NCBI GenBank assembly: GCA_024235675.1
Contig: JACKLZ010000001.1
Coordinates: 186,001-250,000, forward strand
DNA length: 64,000 nucleotides
From: Zoogloeaceae bacterium
Lineage (GTDB): Bacteria > Pseudomonadota > Gammaproteobacteria > Burkholderiales > Rhodocyclaceae
Direction: 5' to 3'
The notes beneath the pieces are model-generated. The model was given only the letters and a program-made list of their open reading frames with translations, had not been told where the DNA came from and ran no database searches. Shown in pieces: positions 52,007 through 61,794 of the stretch. A program made the position numbers and the translations under genes. Positions within the stretch are counted from its first letter, which is position 1. Every line of letters starts with the position of its first letter.

Positions 52007-53254
52007 ATGGCGACACTGAGTCATCAGCAGATTTCGGTGCTCTCTTCGAGTACGGTGGCCTTCACGGTGTGCTTTGCGGTGTGGATGATCTTCGCGGTCA
52101 TCGGCGTACCGATCAAGGCGCAACTCAATCTGAACGAAACCCAGTTCGGCCTGCTCGCCTCGATGCCGGTGCTTACCGGCGCGCTCGTGCGCTTGCCGCT
52201 CGGTCTGTGGGGCGACAAGTACGGCGGCCGGCTGGTGTTCTTTGTGCTGATGCTCTGCACGGTGCTGCCGATCTATCTCATTGGCCACGCCACCGAGTAT
52301 TGGCAGTTTCTGGTGATCGGGCTGTTCGTCGGTCTGGCGGGCGGTTCGTTCTCGGTGGGTATCGCTTATTGCGCCCGCTGGTTCGAGCGCAAGCGACAGG
52401 GCCTGGCGATGGGGATTTTTGGCGCCGGTAACTCTGGTGCGGCGCTGACCAAATTTGTAGCACCTGCCATCGTGGCCGGTTGGGGTTGGGAGATGGTGCC
52501 GACGGTGTATGCCATCGCGATGCTTGTTACTGCCCTGGCTTTCTGGTTCTTCAGCTATGACGACCCCGCGCACCGAATCGCTTCGAATGTGAGTTTTGCC
52601 GATCAGTTGCGCGCGTTGAAAGATCCGCGGGTGTGGAAGTACTGCCAGTACTACTCCATCGTCTTTGGCGGCTATGTGGCGCTGGCCTTGTGGATGACCA
52701 AGTACTACGTCACCGAGTACGGCTTCACGCTGCAGCTGGCGGCCTTGCTGGCGGCGGCGTTCTCCCTGCCCGGCGGCGTGCTGCGCGCGTTTGGCGGCTG
52801 GTTCTCCGACCGATACGGCGCGCACAAGGTCACCTGGTGGGTGATGTGGGTGTCGTGGATCTGCCTGTTCCTGCTCTCCTATCCGCAGACCCATCTCACC
52901 ATCCAGACGGTCAACGGCCCCAAGACTTTCGACATTGGGCTCAGCCCGTGGATGTTCACTGTCCTGATGTTCACCGTCGGCGTGGCGTTCGCCTTCGGCA
53001 AGGCCTCGGTTTTCAAGTATATCTCCGACGAGTTCCCGCAAGACATCGGTGCGGTGTCCGGCATCGTTGGCCTCGTCGGTGGCCTCGGTGGCTTCCTGCT
53101 GCCAATTCTCTTCGGCGCGATGGTCGATCTGACTGGCGTGCGTTCCAGCTGCTTCATGTTGCTTTATGGCGTGACCTGGGTGTCGCTCATCTGGATGTAC
53201 TGGACCGAGGTGCGCGCGACCGACGTGATGCACTCGGCGACAACAAAGTCTTGA
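52007..53254 (+). CDS. narK1: Nitrate/nitrite transporter, NarK1 type
   Basis: A 415-residue major-facilitator protein with 12 helices. Nitrate-transporter signatures are LVRLPLGLWGDKYGGR (motif A), GIFGAGNSGAALTKFVAP (the NarK nitrate signature GAGNxG) and GGLGGFLLPILFGAMVD. The start at 52007 has GGAGGAAAG upstream. NarK1-type carriers are thought to take up nitrate with protons, providing substrate before nitrite builds up. It is followed 22 bases later by the second transporter gene. Confidence 0.92.
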   Translation: MATLSHQQISVLSSSTVAFTVCFAVWMIFAVIGVPIKAQLNLNETQFGLLASMPVLTGALVRLPLGLWGDKYGGRLVFFVLMLCTVLPIYLIGHATEYWQFLVIGLFVGLAGGSFSVGIAYCARWFERKRQGLAMGIFGAGNSGAALTKFVAPAIVAGWGWEMVPTVYAIAMLVTALAFWFFSYDDPAHRIASNVSFADQLRALKDPRVWKYCQYYSIVFGGYVALALWMTKYYVTEYGFTLQLAALLAAAFSLPGGVLRAFGGWFSDRYGAHKVTWWVMWVSWICLFLLSYPQTHLTIQTVNGPKTFDIGLSPWMFTVLMFTVGVAFAFGKASVFKYISDEFPQDIGAVSGIVGLVGGLGGFLLPILFGAMVDLTGVRSSCFMLLYGVTWVSLIWMYWTEVRATDVMHSATTKS

Positions 53255-53276
53255 TTCAAAAACGTAGGGGGTGAAT

Positions 53277-54932
53277 GTGAATTCCAGCCGTGCCGAGCGC
53301 GTACCGCTCGCAACACAGAAGAAAGGTGGTGCCGACGTCGACCACTGGGATCCAGAGGACGAGAAGTTCTGGGAGAGTACCGGCAAGCGTATCGCCAACC
53401 GCAATCTGTGGATCTCGATCCCGGCGCTGTACTGTGGATTCGCGGTGTGGGCGATGTGGGGAATCATCTCGGTGCAGATGTTGAACCTCGGCTTTCCCTT
53501 CACCAAGGAGCAGTTGTTCACGCTGACCGCGATCTCAGGCCTGTCGGGCGCGACGATGCGCATCCCCTCGTCGTTCTTCATTCGACTCGCGGGTGGGCGC
53601 AATACCATCTTCCTGACCACCGCGATGCTGCTGACGCCGGTCGTCGGTACCGGTATCGCGCTGCAGCACCAGGATCTTCCCTTGTGGGTATTTCAGCTGC
53701 TGGCGCTGTGGTCTGGCGTGGGCGGTGGCAACTTCGCCAGCTCCATGTCAAACATCAACCCCTTCTTCCCCAAGCGTCTGCAGGGTACGGCGCTGGGTCT
53801 GAATGCGGGTCTGGGCAATTTCGGCGTGACCGCGACACAGATCTTCATCCCGCTGTTCATGACCATGGGCCTGTTTGGCGCGATCGGTGGTGAGCCGATG
53901 ACACTCGTCAAGGACTCGGGCTGGTTGTTTGGCAAGATTCCGGCAGGCGCGCCGACCTACATCCAGAACGCCGGTTTCGTGGGCATTCTGATTCTCGTGC
54001 CGGTGTCGATTGCCGCCTGGTTCGGCATGAACAATCTGCGTTCGGTTTCACCGCAGACAGGCGTCGTCGCAAGCTTCTCCAAGATCACCTGGCTATATAC
54101 GCTGGCCTTCATCCCAGCGATTTTCGGTCTCTACCTCTACCTGCCGGCGCCGACTGGCCTGGGCTTGATCAATGCATGGTTCCTGGTGCCACTGGATATC
54201 GCGATGGCGCTGTTGATCATGAAGCTCGCTGCGTTCGGCCCAATGAAGGAGAACGTGGCGAAGCAATTCGCAATCTTCTCGAACAAGCACACCTGGGCCA
54301 TGACCGCGCTCTACGTCGTGACCTTCGGGTCCTTCATTGGCTTCTCGCTGGCCGCGCCGCTGGCGATCACGGTGATCTTTGGCGACAAGCACGTTCTTGA
54401 TGCGGCGACGGGGGTGTGGACACACGTCAAGAACCCGGCGGCGCCCTCCGCGCTGACCTACGCGTGGATCGGCCCCTTCGTGGGGGCGGCGGCTCGTCCT
54501 TTCGGTGGCTGGATTTCGGACAAGTTTGGCGGTTCCATCGTGACGCAGGCGGTGTCAGCGGTGATGGCGGTGGCCTCGGTCGCCACGGGCTACGTCATGT
54601 TCCTCGCTTTTCACTCAGAGACCCCGGAGCAGTACTTCCTGGTCTTCATGCTGCTCTTTTCACTGCTTTTCCTCGCGTCGGGCGTCGGTAACGGCTCGAC
54701 CTTCCGTTCTGTGGGTCATATCTTCAACCGCGAACAGGCTGGCCCTGTGCTGGGTTGGACTTCCGCGGTTGCGGCCTACGGTTCTTTCGTTGCCCCGACC
54801 ATGATTGGCGGACAAATCCATGCCGGTACGCCGGAGAACGCCATGTATGGCTTCGCGGTGTTTTACGCGGTGTGCCTGGTCATCAACTGGTGGTTCTACC
54901 TGCGTCCCAACGCCTACGTAAAAAACCCCTGA
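53277..54932 (+). CDS. narK2: Nitrate/nitrite transporter, NarK2 type
   Basis: A 551-residue major-facilitator protein, longer than narK1 because of an N-terminal hydrophilic stretch and larger loops. Signatures are ATMRIPSSFFIRLAGGRNT, GVGGGNFASSMSNINPFFPK, GLNAGLGNFGVTATQIFIP and AARPFGGWISDKFGG. NarK2-type carriers are usually assigned nitrate/nitrite exchange. The start is GTG; AGGGG at 53266-53270 suits the GTG at 53277, with another GTG at 53271 as alternative. It precedes narG by 64 bases. Confidence 0.92.
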   Translation: MNSSRAERVPLATQKKGGADVDHWDPEDEKFWESTGKRIANRNLWISIPALYCGFAVWAMWGIISVQMLNLGFPFTKEQLFTLTAISGLSGATMRIPSSFFIRLAGGRNTIFLTTAMLLTPVVGTGIALQHQDLPLWVFQLLALWSGVGGGNFASSMSNINPFFPKRLQGTALGLNAGLGNFGVTATQIFIPLFMTMGLFGAIGGEPMTLVKDSGWLFGKIPAGAPTYIQNAGFVGILILVPVSIAAWFGMNNLRSVSPQTGVVASFSKITWLYTLAFIPAIFGLYLYLPAPTGLGLINAWFLVPLDIAMALLIMKLAAFGPMKENVAKQFAIFSNKHTWAMTALYVVTFGSFIGFSLAAPLAITVIFGDKHVLDAATGVWTHVKNPAAPSALTYAWIGPFVGAAARPFGGWISDKFGGSIVTQAVSAVMAVASVATGYVMFLAFHSETPEQYFLVFMLLFSLLFLASGVGNGSTFRSVGHIFNREQAGPVLGWTSAVAAYGSFVAPTMIGGQIHAGTPENAMYGFAVFYAVCLVINWWFYLRPNAYVKNP

Positions 54933-54996
54933 GCATGCAGCCCCACGGTAGCGCGGCGGCGTCGCCCTGTACCTCACAAGTTAGAAGGAGCATCAA

Positions 54997-57900
54997 GTGA
55001 GTCACTTTCTGGATCGACTGAAGTTTTTAGAACGGATTAAAGAAACCTTCTCCAATGGTCACGGCATCGTCACCAACGAAGACCGTAATTGGGAAGACGC
55101 TTACCGCAACCGCTGGCGTCACGACAAGGTGGTGCGTTCCACCCACGGCGTGAACTGTACCGGTGGTTGTTCGTGGCGGATTTTCGTCAAAAATGGCCTG
55201 GTGTCTTTCGAGATGCAGCAGACCGACTACCCGCGTACCCGCGAAGATCTGCCGAATCACGAGCCGCGTGGCTGCCAGCGTGGCGCCTCGTTCTCGTGGT
55301 ATCTGTACTCGCCGCACCGTATCAAGCACCCGATGATCCGTGGCCGCCTGCTCGAGCTGTACCGTGCCGAGCGCCAAAGTGGCAAGGACCCGGTCGAAGC
55401 CTGGGCGGCGATCCAGAAAGATCAGAAGAAGCGCGACAAATATGTGCGCGTACGTGGCCTGGGCGGCTTTGTTCGCACGAGCTGGAACGAGGTCAGCGAG
55501 ATCGTCGCCGCCGCCAACGTCTATACCATCAAGAAGTGGGGCCCGGACCGTATCTACGGTTTCTCGCCGATCCCTGCAATGTCGATGATTTCCTACGCCG
55601 CCGGTTCGCGCTATCTGTCGCTGATCGGTGCCGCCTGCGGTTCGTTCTACGACTGGTATTGCGATCTGCCGGCTGCCAGCCCGCAGACCTGGGGCGAGCA
55701 GACCGACGTTCCCGAAGCGGCCGACTGGTACAACTCGACCTACCTGATCATCACCGGCGCCAACCTGCCGATGACCCGCACGCCGGATGCCCACTTCGCC
55801 ACCGAGGTGCGCTACAAGGGCACCAAGATCGTGTCGATGGCGCCGGACTACGCCGAATACGTGAAGTTCGCCGACCTGTGGATGCCGGTCAAGCAAGGTA
55901 CCGACGGCGCGGCCTTCCTGGCGATGGGCCATGTGGCGCTCAAAGAGTTCTACATCGACAAGCAAGACCCGTATTTCCAGGAATACGCCCGCAAGTACAC
56001 TGACTTCCCGATGCAGGTGATCCTGCGCGCCCATGGCGACGGCTTCGTCAGCGACCGTAACCTGCGTGCTTCCGACTTCGATGGCGGCCTGGGCGAAGCC
56101 AACAACCCCGAGTGGAAAACCATTGTTTTCGACAGCAAGGGCAAGCGCTTTATCGCGCCGAACGGCTCGATCGGTTTCCGTTGGGGCGAAGAGGGCAAGT
56201 GGAACCTGCTCGAGAAGACCGGTGCGGACCAAGTCGAGACCGAAGCCGAACTGACCTGTATCGACAACCGCGACGCAGTGGTGTCGGTCGGCTTCCCGCA
56301 CTTCACGCCGGGCGAAGAAGAACTGCTGTACCGCAACGTGCCGGTGCGCCAGCTGACGCTGGCTTCGGGCGAAACGGTCTATATCGCCTCGGTGTTCGAC
56401 CTGCAAGTGGCGCAATACGGTATCGATCGTGGCCTCGGTGGCGGCAATGTGGCCTCGTCCTACGACGACGCCGAGGTGGCCTACACCCCGGCCTGGGCGG
56501 CCAAGTACACCGGCGTCAAAGCCGCTGACATGGAGCGCACCGGCCGCGAGTTTGCCGACAACGCCTCGCGCACCAAGGGCAAGTCCATGGTCATCATGGG
56601 TGCGGCCATCAACCACTGGTATCACAACGATCTGGCCTACCGCTCGATCATGAACCTGCTGCACATGTGTGGCTGCGTGGGTCAGACCGGCGGTGGCTGG
56701 GCGCACTATGTGGGTCAGGAAAAACTGCGTCCGCAAGCGGGCTGGGCACCGATCGCCTTCGCGCTTGACTGGCAGCGTCCGCCGCGCCACATGAACTCCA
56801 CGTCCTACTGGTATTTCCACACCGACCAGTGGCGTTACGAGACCATCGACGCTGACGCGCTGATGTCGCCGGCCGGCAAGAACCGCAACAAGGGCCTGAC
56901 CCTGGCCGACTACAACGTCAAGGCCGCGCGCATGGGCTGGTTGCCCTCAATGCCGCACTTCAACCGCAACCCGGTCGAACTGGTCGCCGAAGCCGAGAAG
57001 GCCGGTGCCACCGACGAAGCCGGTGTGTCCAAGTATGTGGTCGAGCAGCTCAAGAGCGGCAAGCTGGACATCGCTCTGGCCGATCCGGATGCCGAGGAAA
57101 ACTGGCCGCGCAACCTGATCGTGTGGCGTGCCAACCTGATTGGTTCGTCTGCCAAAGGGCATGAATACTTCCTCAAGCACCTGCTCGGCGCGCAGAACGG
57201 CGTGATGAGCGAAGGCGGCGCCGGCAACGGCTGCAAGGAAGTGAAGTGGCACGAGAACGGCCCGACCGGCAAGCTGGACTTGATGGTGGACATCAACTTC
57301 CGCCTCAACTCCACCGGCGCCTATTCGGACATCATTCTGCCGACGGCCACGTGGTACGAGAAGAACGACCTCAACACCACCGACATGCACCCGTTCATCC
57401 ACCCGCTGGGTGAAGCTGTTACGCCGGGTTGGGAGTCCAAGTCCGACTGGCAGATCTTCAAGCGTCTGTCGAAGGAGTTCTCCAAGCTGGCTGCCAAGCA
57501 CCTGCCTGACGCCAAGGATCTGGTGGCGCTGCCGATGCAGCACGACTCGGCCATGGAGCTGGCGCAACCGCTGGGTGAAGCACGTGACTGGAAGCTGGGC
57601 GAATGCGAGCCGATTCCGGGCAAGACCATGCCCGTTCTCAAACTGGTCGATCGCGATTACGCCAGCACCTACAACAAGTACATCGCGCTCGGTCCCTTGA
57701 TGGTCGAGCTGGGCAACAACGTCAAGGGCATCGACTGGGATACCAAGGCCGAGTACGAAGAGCTCAAGAAGTGCAACTACGCGGTTACGGAAGAAGGCGT
57801 GTCGAAGGGCATGCCGTCGCTCGAAGAAGACATCTACGTGTGCGACGCGATCATGCGCATGGCACCGGAGACCAACGGTGAGGTGGCGCACAAGTCGTGG

Positions 57901-58752
57901 TCGGCCCTGTCGAAGAAGACCGGCATTGACCACCATCACCTGTACGCCGGCCGTCACGAAGACAAGATCACCTTCCGGGACATCGTCGCCCAGCCGCGCA
58001 AGATCATCACTGCGCCGACCTGGTCAGGGATCGAGTCCGAGACGGTGTCTTACACCGCCGGTTACACCAACATCCATGAGCACATCCCGTTCCGCACGCT
58101 GACCGGCCGCGCCCACTTCTATCAGGATCACGAGTGGTTCCTCGATTTTGGCGAAGGCTTCTGCACCTTCAAGCCGCCGGTCGACCTGAAGGCCCATAAC
58201 AACGTTCCGGCCAGCGTTCGCGCCAAGCCGCACCTGACGCTGTCGTGGATCACACCGCACTCCAAGTGGGGCATCCATTCGAGCTACCAGGACAACGTGC
58301 GCATGCTCAACCTGTTCCGCGGCGGCCCGTACATCTGGCTGTCGGAAGAGGAGGCGGCGACGGTGGGTATTCGCGACAACGACTGGGTTGAGGCGATCAA
58401 CAGCAACGGTGCCACGGTGGCCCGGGCGGTGGTGTCACAGCGGGTGCCGCGCGGCATGGCGCTGATGTATCACGCCCAGGAAAAGAACGTCAACGTGCCC
58501 GGCTCGAACACCACCGGCAAGCGCGGCGGCATCCTCAACTCGGTCACCCGGGTGGTGGTCAAGCCGACCAACATGGTCGGCGGCTACGCCCAGTTGTCGT
58601 ACAGCTTCAACTACTACGGCACGGTGGGTTGCCAGCGTGACGAGATGGTTGTGCTGCACAAGATCGAGGACCAGGACATCGACTGGCTTGAGCGGCCGCT
58701 GACGGATGAACGCGAGGCCCAGCGCAACCCCGAGGGCATCGGCCCGAAATAA
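54997..58752 (+). CDS. narG: Respiratory nitrate reductase alpha subunit
   Basis: A 1251-residue membrane-bound nitrate reductase catalytic subunit (bis-MGD molybdenum). The GTG start is preceded by AAGGAG. The FS0 [4Fe-4S] ligands are His50, Cys54, Cys58 and Cys93 (STHGVNCTGGCSW, RGCQRG). EAADWYNSTYLIITGANLPM is the segment with the molybdenum-ligand Asp of NarG. It faces the cytoplasm, lacks a classical Tat signal like other NarG proteins, and reduces nitrate to nitrite with electrons from NarH. A REP element separates it from narH. Confidence 0.97.
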   Translation: MSHFLDRLKFLERIKETFSNGHGIVTNEDRNWEDAYRNRWRHDKVVRSTHGVNCTGGCSWRIFVKNGLVSFEMQQTDYPRTREDLPNHEPRGCQRGASFSWYLYSPHRIKHPMIRGRLLELYRAERQSGKDPVEAWAAIQKDQKKRDKYVRVRGLGGFVRTSWNEVSEIVAAANVYTIKKWGPDRIYGFSPIPAMSMISYAAGSRYLSLIGAACGSFYDWYCDLPAASPQTWGEQTDVPEAADWYNSTYLIITGANLPMTRTPDAHFATEVRYKGTKIVSMAPDYAEYVKFADLWMPVKQGTDGAAFLAMGHVALKEFYIDKQDPYFQEYARKYTDFPMQVILRAHGDGFVSDRNLRASDFDGGLGEANNPEWKTIVFDSKGKRFIAPNGSIGFRWGEEGKWNLLEKTGADQVETEAELTCIDNRDAVVSVGFPHFTPGEEELLYRNVPVRQLTLASGETVYIASVFDLQVAQYGIDRGLGGGNVASSYDDAEVAYTPAWAAKYTGVKAADMERTGREFADNASRTKGKSMVIMGAAINHWYHNDLAYRSIMNLLHMCGCVGQTGGGWAHYVGQEKLRPQAGWAPIAFALDWQRPPRHMNSTSYWYFHTDQWRYETIDADALMSPAGKNRNKGLTLADYNVKAARMGWLPSMPHFNRNPVELVAEAEKAGATDEAGVSKYVVEQLKSGKLDIALADPDAEENWPRNLIVWRANLIGSSAKGHEYFLKHLLGAQNGVMSEGGAGNGCKEVKWHENGPTGKLDLMVDINFRLNSTGAYSDIILPTATWYEKNDLNTTDMHPFIHPLGEAVTPGWESKSDWQIFKRLSKEFSKLAAKHLPDAKDLVALPMQHDSAMELAQPLGEARDWKLGECEPIPGKTMPVLKLVDRDYASTYNKYIALGPLMVELGNNVKGIDWDTKAEYEELKKCNYAVTEEGVSKGMPSLEEDIYVCDAIMRMAPETNGEVAHKSWSALSKKTGIDHHHLYAGRHEDKITFRDIVAQPRKIITAPTWSGIESETVSYTAGYTNIHEHIPFRTLTGRAHFYQDHEWFLDFGEGFCTFKPPVDLKAHNNVPASVRAKPHLTLSWITPHSKWGIHSSYQDNVRMLNLFRGGPYIWLSEEEAATVGIRDNDWVEAINSNGATVARAVVSQRVPRGMALMYHAQEKNVNVPGSNTTGKRGGILNSVTRVVVKPTNMVGGYAQLSYSFNYYGTVGCQRDEMVVLHKIEDQDIDWLERPLTDEREAQRNPEGIGPK

Positions 58753-58760
58753 GCAGCGGT

Positions 58761-58840
58761 CCCGGATTGCGCTGCGCTCCATCCGGGCTACGCACACACG
58801 ATACGTAGCCCGGAGGCTGGCCGCAGGCCCGCGTCCGGGG
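58761..58840. repeat. REP-like repeats between narG and narH
   Basis: Two back-to-back imperfect hairpins: CCCGGAT...ATCCGGG (58761-58787) and CCCGGA...TCCGGG (58809-58839). Their inner arms CCGGGCTACG (58783-58792) and CGTAGCCCGG (58804-58813) are perfect inverted copies. The motif matches the GTAGCCCGG repeat at 32551-32661. It lies in a 114-base narG-narH gap that is normally very short. Confidence 0.8.
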
Positions 58841-58866
58841 ACACGAACAAGGAACTGGAGAATCAC

Positions 58867-60438
58867 ATGAAAATCCGCGCGCAATTCGCGATGGTATTCA
58901 ACCTCGACAAGTGCATTGGTTGCCACACCTGCTCGGTGACCTGCAAAAACGTCTGGACCAACCGTAAGGGCATGGAGTACGCCTGGTTCAACAACGTCGA
59001 GTCCAAGCCCGGCATCGGTTATCCGAAGCAGTGGGAAGATCAGGAAAAATGGAAGGGCGGCTGGGAGAAGATCAACGGCAAGCTCGAACTCAAGGCCGGT
59101 GGCCGGGTTAAGAAGATCGTGCAGATCTTCGCCAACCCCAATCTGCCCGAGATCGACGACTACTACGAGCCGTTCTCATTCGACTACGCCCGTCTGCAGA
59201 ACGCACCCTTGTCCGAGGCCGCACCGACCGCACGCCCGATCTCGCAGATCACCGGTGAGAAGATGGACAAGGTCACCTGGGGCCCGAACTGGGAAGACGA
59301 CCTGGCCGGCGAATTCGCCTCGCGCTCGCGTGATGCCAACTTCGCCAACATGCAGAAGGAGATGTACAAGCAGTTCGAAAACACCTTCCACATGTACCTG
59401 CCGCGCATCTGCAACCACTGTATCAACCCGGCTTGCGTTGCATCGTGCCCGTCGGGCGCGCTGTACAAGCGTGAAGAAGACGGCATCGTGCTGTCCGATC
59501 AGGACCGTTGCCGCGGCTGGCGGATGTGCATCTCCGGCTGCCCCTACAAGAAGGTGTTCTTCAACTGGGAGTCGTCCAAGGCCGAGAAGTGCATCGGCTG
59601 CTACCCGCGCGTCGAGAACGGTCTGCCGACCGTGTGCTCGGAAACCTGCGTGGGCCGCATCCGTTACAACGGCATCATCCTGTACGACGCCGACAAGATC
59701 GAAGCCGCAGCCAGCGCTGACGACACCCAGGACCTGTACCAGAATCATCTGGACATGTTCGTCGATCCGTTCGACCCGAAGATCATCGCCCAGGCCAAGA
59801 AAGACGGCATCACCGACGACTGGATCCTCGCCGCGCAGAAATCGCCCATCTACAAGATGGCCGTGGAATGGAAGATCGCTTTCCCGCTGCACCCCGAGTA
59901 CCGCACGCTGCCGATGATCTGGTACGTGCCGCCGCTCTCGCCGGTTCAGTCGCAGATCGACCAGAAAAACCTGCCGACCGAAGCCGATGGCGTGCTGCCC
60001 AAGGCCGAAGCCATGCGTCTGCCGGTGCAGTATCTGGCCAACCTGCTGACCGCGGGCAAGGAAGAGCCGATCGTCAGTGCCCTCAACCGCATGATCGCCA
60101 TGCGTTCCTACCAGCGTTCGATCCATGTTGATGGCAAGCCCGATACCCGTGCGCTCGACGCCACCGGCATGACCGAAGACATGGCCAAGGAGATGTACCG
60201 CTATCTGGCCATTGCCAACTACGAAGACCGCTTCGTCATCCCGAGCTCGAAAGAAGAAGAGCGCCTGGACGACTACTACGGCTTCCAGGGTCAGACTGGC
60301 TTCACCTTCGGTAACGCCTCGTCGCTGGGCGTGACCAACAACGCGCTGTTCCCGGCGCGCCGCAAAGAAACGGTGGAGTCGCGCGAAGAGGCGCCATTGG
60401 CCGAGCCGACGCGCGATGCGTCCGGCGAACAGTACTGA
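58867..60438 (+). CDS. narH: Respiratory nitrate reductase beta subunit
   Basis: A 523-residue electron-transfer subunit with four Fe-S clusters. Ligand groups are CIGCHTCSVTCKNVW, CNHCINPACVASCPSGA, CRGWRMCISGCPY (Trp in place of one Cys, marking the [3Fe-4S] centre) and CIGCYPRVENGLPTVCSETC. It connects NarI haem to NarG on the cytoplasmic side. It follows the REP-containing spacer after narG and precedes narJ by 12 bases. Confidence 0.97.
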   Translation: MKIRAQFAMVFNLDKCIGCHTCSVTCKNVWTNRKGMEYAWFNNVESKPGIGYPKQWEDQEKWKGGWEKINGKLELKAGGRVKKIVQIFANPNLPEIDDYYEPFSFDYARLQNAPLSEAAPTARPISQITGEKMDKVTWGPNWEDDLAGEFASRSRDANFANMQKEMYKQFENTFHMYLPRICNHCINPACVASCPSGALYKREEDGIVLSDQDRCRGWRMCISGCPYKKVFFNWESSKAEKCIGCYPRVENGLPTVCSETCVGRIRYNGIILYDADKIEAAASADDTQDLYQNHLDMFVDPFDPKIIAQAKKDGITDDWILAAQKSPIYKMAVEWKIAFPLHPEYRTLPMIWYVPPLSPVQSQIDQKNLPTEADGVLPKAEAMRLPVQYLANLLTAGKEEPIVSALNRMIAMRSYQRSIHVDGKPDTRALDATGMTEDMAKEMYRYLAIANYEDRFVIPSSKEEERLDDYYGFQGQTGFTFGNASSLGVTNNALFPARRKETVESREEAPLAEPTRDASGEQY

Positions 60439-60450
60439 GGAGGGCAGACC

Positions 60451-60999
60451 ATGCAGACCTACAAACTACTGGCTGAGTTGCTGGACTATCCGAATCAGGC
60501 GCTGGCCGGCGAGCTGGAAAACGCGGTGACCGAGCACGGCTCGGCGCTTGCGTGGCTCGCCGCAGTCGACCACGACAAGGTGTTCTCGACAACTGACCAC
60601 CAGGTTATCGCGACCTTCATCGATACACTGATTGTGCAGGATGCGACCGAACGCGAAGCGGCCTATGTGGCCACCTTCGACATGGTGCCGGATCACAGCC
60701 TGCACCTGACGCACCACCTGTTCGGTGATGACAAGAATCGCGGCCCGGCACTGATCGACCTGTCCGAGTACTACAAGTCCTTCGGCTTCACGCATGAGGA
60801 AACGGAGATTCCCGACTTCCTGCCGCTGATGCTGGAGTTCGTGTCGCAGCTCGACGCGGCCGGCGCCAAGGTCTTCCTCGCTGATGTGGCGAAGATCTTC
60901 ACGGTGCTGGCGCAGAACCTGGAAAAGGCCGGCAGCCCCTACGCGCCGCTGATCCGCATTCTCGAAAACCACGGCACGCTGACCCGCCTGGCAGCGTGA
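60451..60999 (+). CDS. narJ: Nitrate reductase molybdenum cofactor assembly chaperone
   Basis: A 182-residue TorD/NarJ-type chaperone needed to insert the molybdenum cofactor and an Fe-S centre into NarG before membrane docking. YKLLAELLDYPNQALAGELE opens the protein, and FDMVPDHSLHLTHHLFGDDK and EIPDFLPLMLEFVSQLD are conserved. It is not part of the final enzyme. Positioned between narH and narI as usual. Confidence 0.94.
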   Translation: MQTYKLLAELLDYPNQALAGELENAVTEHGSALAWLAAVDHDKVFSTTDHQVIATFIDTLIVQDATEREAAYVATFDMVPDHSLHLTHHLFGDDKNRGPALIDLSEYYKSFGFTHEETEIPDFLPLMLEFVSQLDAAGAKVFLADVAKIFTVLAQNLEKAGSPYAPLIRILENHGTLTRLAA

Positions 61000-61009
61000 G
61001 GAGACCGAC

Positions 61010-61702
61010 ATGTCTTTGATGAAATTTCTGTTCGCGGTGTATCCGTACATCTGTCTGACCGTCTTCGTGGTGGCCAGCTGGATTCGTTATGACTATCAGC
61101 AATACACATGGAAGACTGACTCCTCCATGCTGCTCTCGAAAAAGAGCATGGTGGTCGCCAGCAACCTCTTCCACATCGGCATCCTGTCAATCTTCGGTGG
61201 TCACTTCGCCGGTCTGGTGCTGCCGCACGGTCTGTGGCTGGGGCTGGGCATCTCCGACATGAGCCACCAGTGGATCGCCATCAGCGCCGGTATCGTGTTC
61301 GGCCTGATGTGCCTCGTCGGTGGCGCCATGCTGTGGTGGCGTCGCATGTTCAATCCGCGCATCCGGGCCACCGGCCGCAAGAACGACATGTTCGTGATTT
61401 CGTGGCTGATGATCACGCTGTTGCTCGGCCTGATGACGGTGCCGTTTTCGATCGGCCATGCCAACCACAACGATCCGTCGGTGATGCTTCTGCTGGCAGA
61501 GTGGGTGAAGAGTATTCTGTTGCTCAACCCGCAACCCGAGTTGCTGGCGACGGTTGATCCGATCTTCCGTGCTCATATCTTCTTCGGTATGACGGTGTTC
61601 CTGATCTTCCCCTTCACGCGCCTGGTGCACATCCTTACCGCACCGCTGAGCTATGTGGGCCGTGCTTATCAGATCGTGCGCACCAAGCGTCGGATCGTCT
61701 GA
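61010..61702 (+). CDS. narI: Respiratory nitrate reductase gamma subunit (cytochrome b)
   Basis: A 230-residue membrane protein with five helices and two b haems. Conserved histidines are in ASNLFHIGILSIFGGHFAGL (helix II) and in FRAHIFFGMTVFLIFPFTRL plus VHILTAP (helix V). It takes electrons from quinol on the periplasmic side and sends them inward to NarH. Last structural gene of the operon. Confidence 0.96.
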   Translation: MSLMKFLFAVYPYICLTVFVVASWIRYDYQQYTWKTDSSMLLSKKSMVVASNLFHIGILSIFGGHFAGLVLPHGLWLGLGISDMSHQWIAISAGIVFGLMCLVGGAMLWWRRMFNPRIRATGRKNDMFVISWLMITLLLGLMTVPFSIGHANHNDPSVMLLLAEWVKSILLLNPQPELLATVDPIFRAHIFFGMTVFLIFPFTRLVHILTAPLSYVGRAYQIVRTKRRIV

Positions 61703-61721
61703 CGCTGCGTGTTTCACTTCG

Positions 61722-61750
61722 GGGCGACCGCCATTTTCGGGCGGTCGCCC
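61722..61750 (+). terminator. Hairpin after narI
   Basis: GGGCGACCGCC (61722-61732) pairs perfectly with GGCGGTCGCCC (61740-61750), loop of 7. The T tract is weak (ATTTCC), so partial read-through into narX is possible. Confidence 0.6.
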
Positions 61751-61794
61751 ATTTCCGTTGACCCGGCTCAATGACTTTCTGGGCCGAGGAGAGC

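Noticed and set aside
55027..56820. 597-codon minus-strand open frame opposite narG
   Set aside because: Shadow of narG codon bias; no recognisable protein features.
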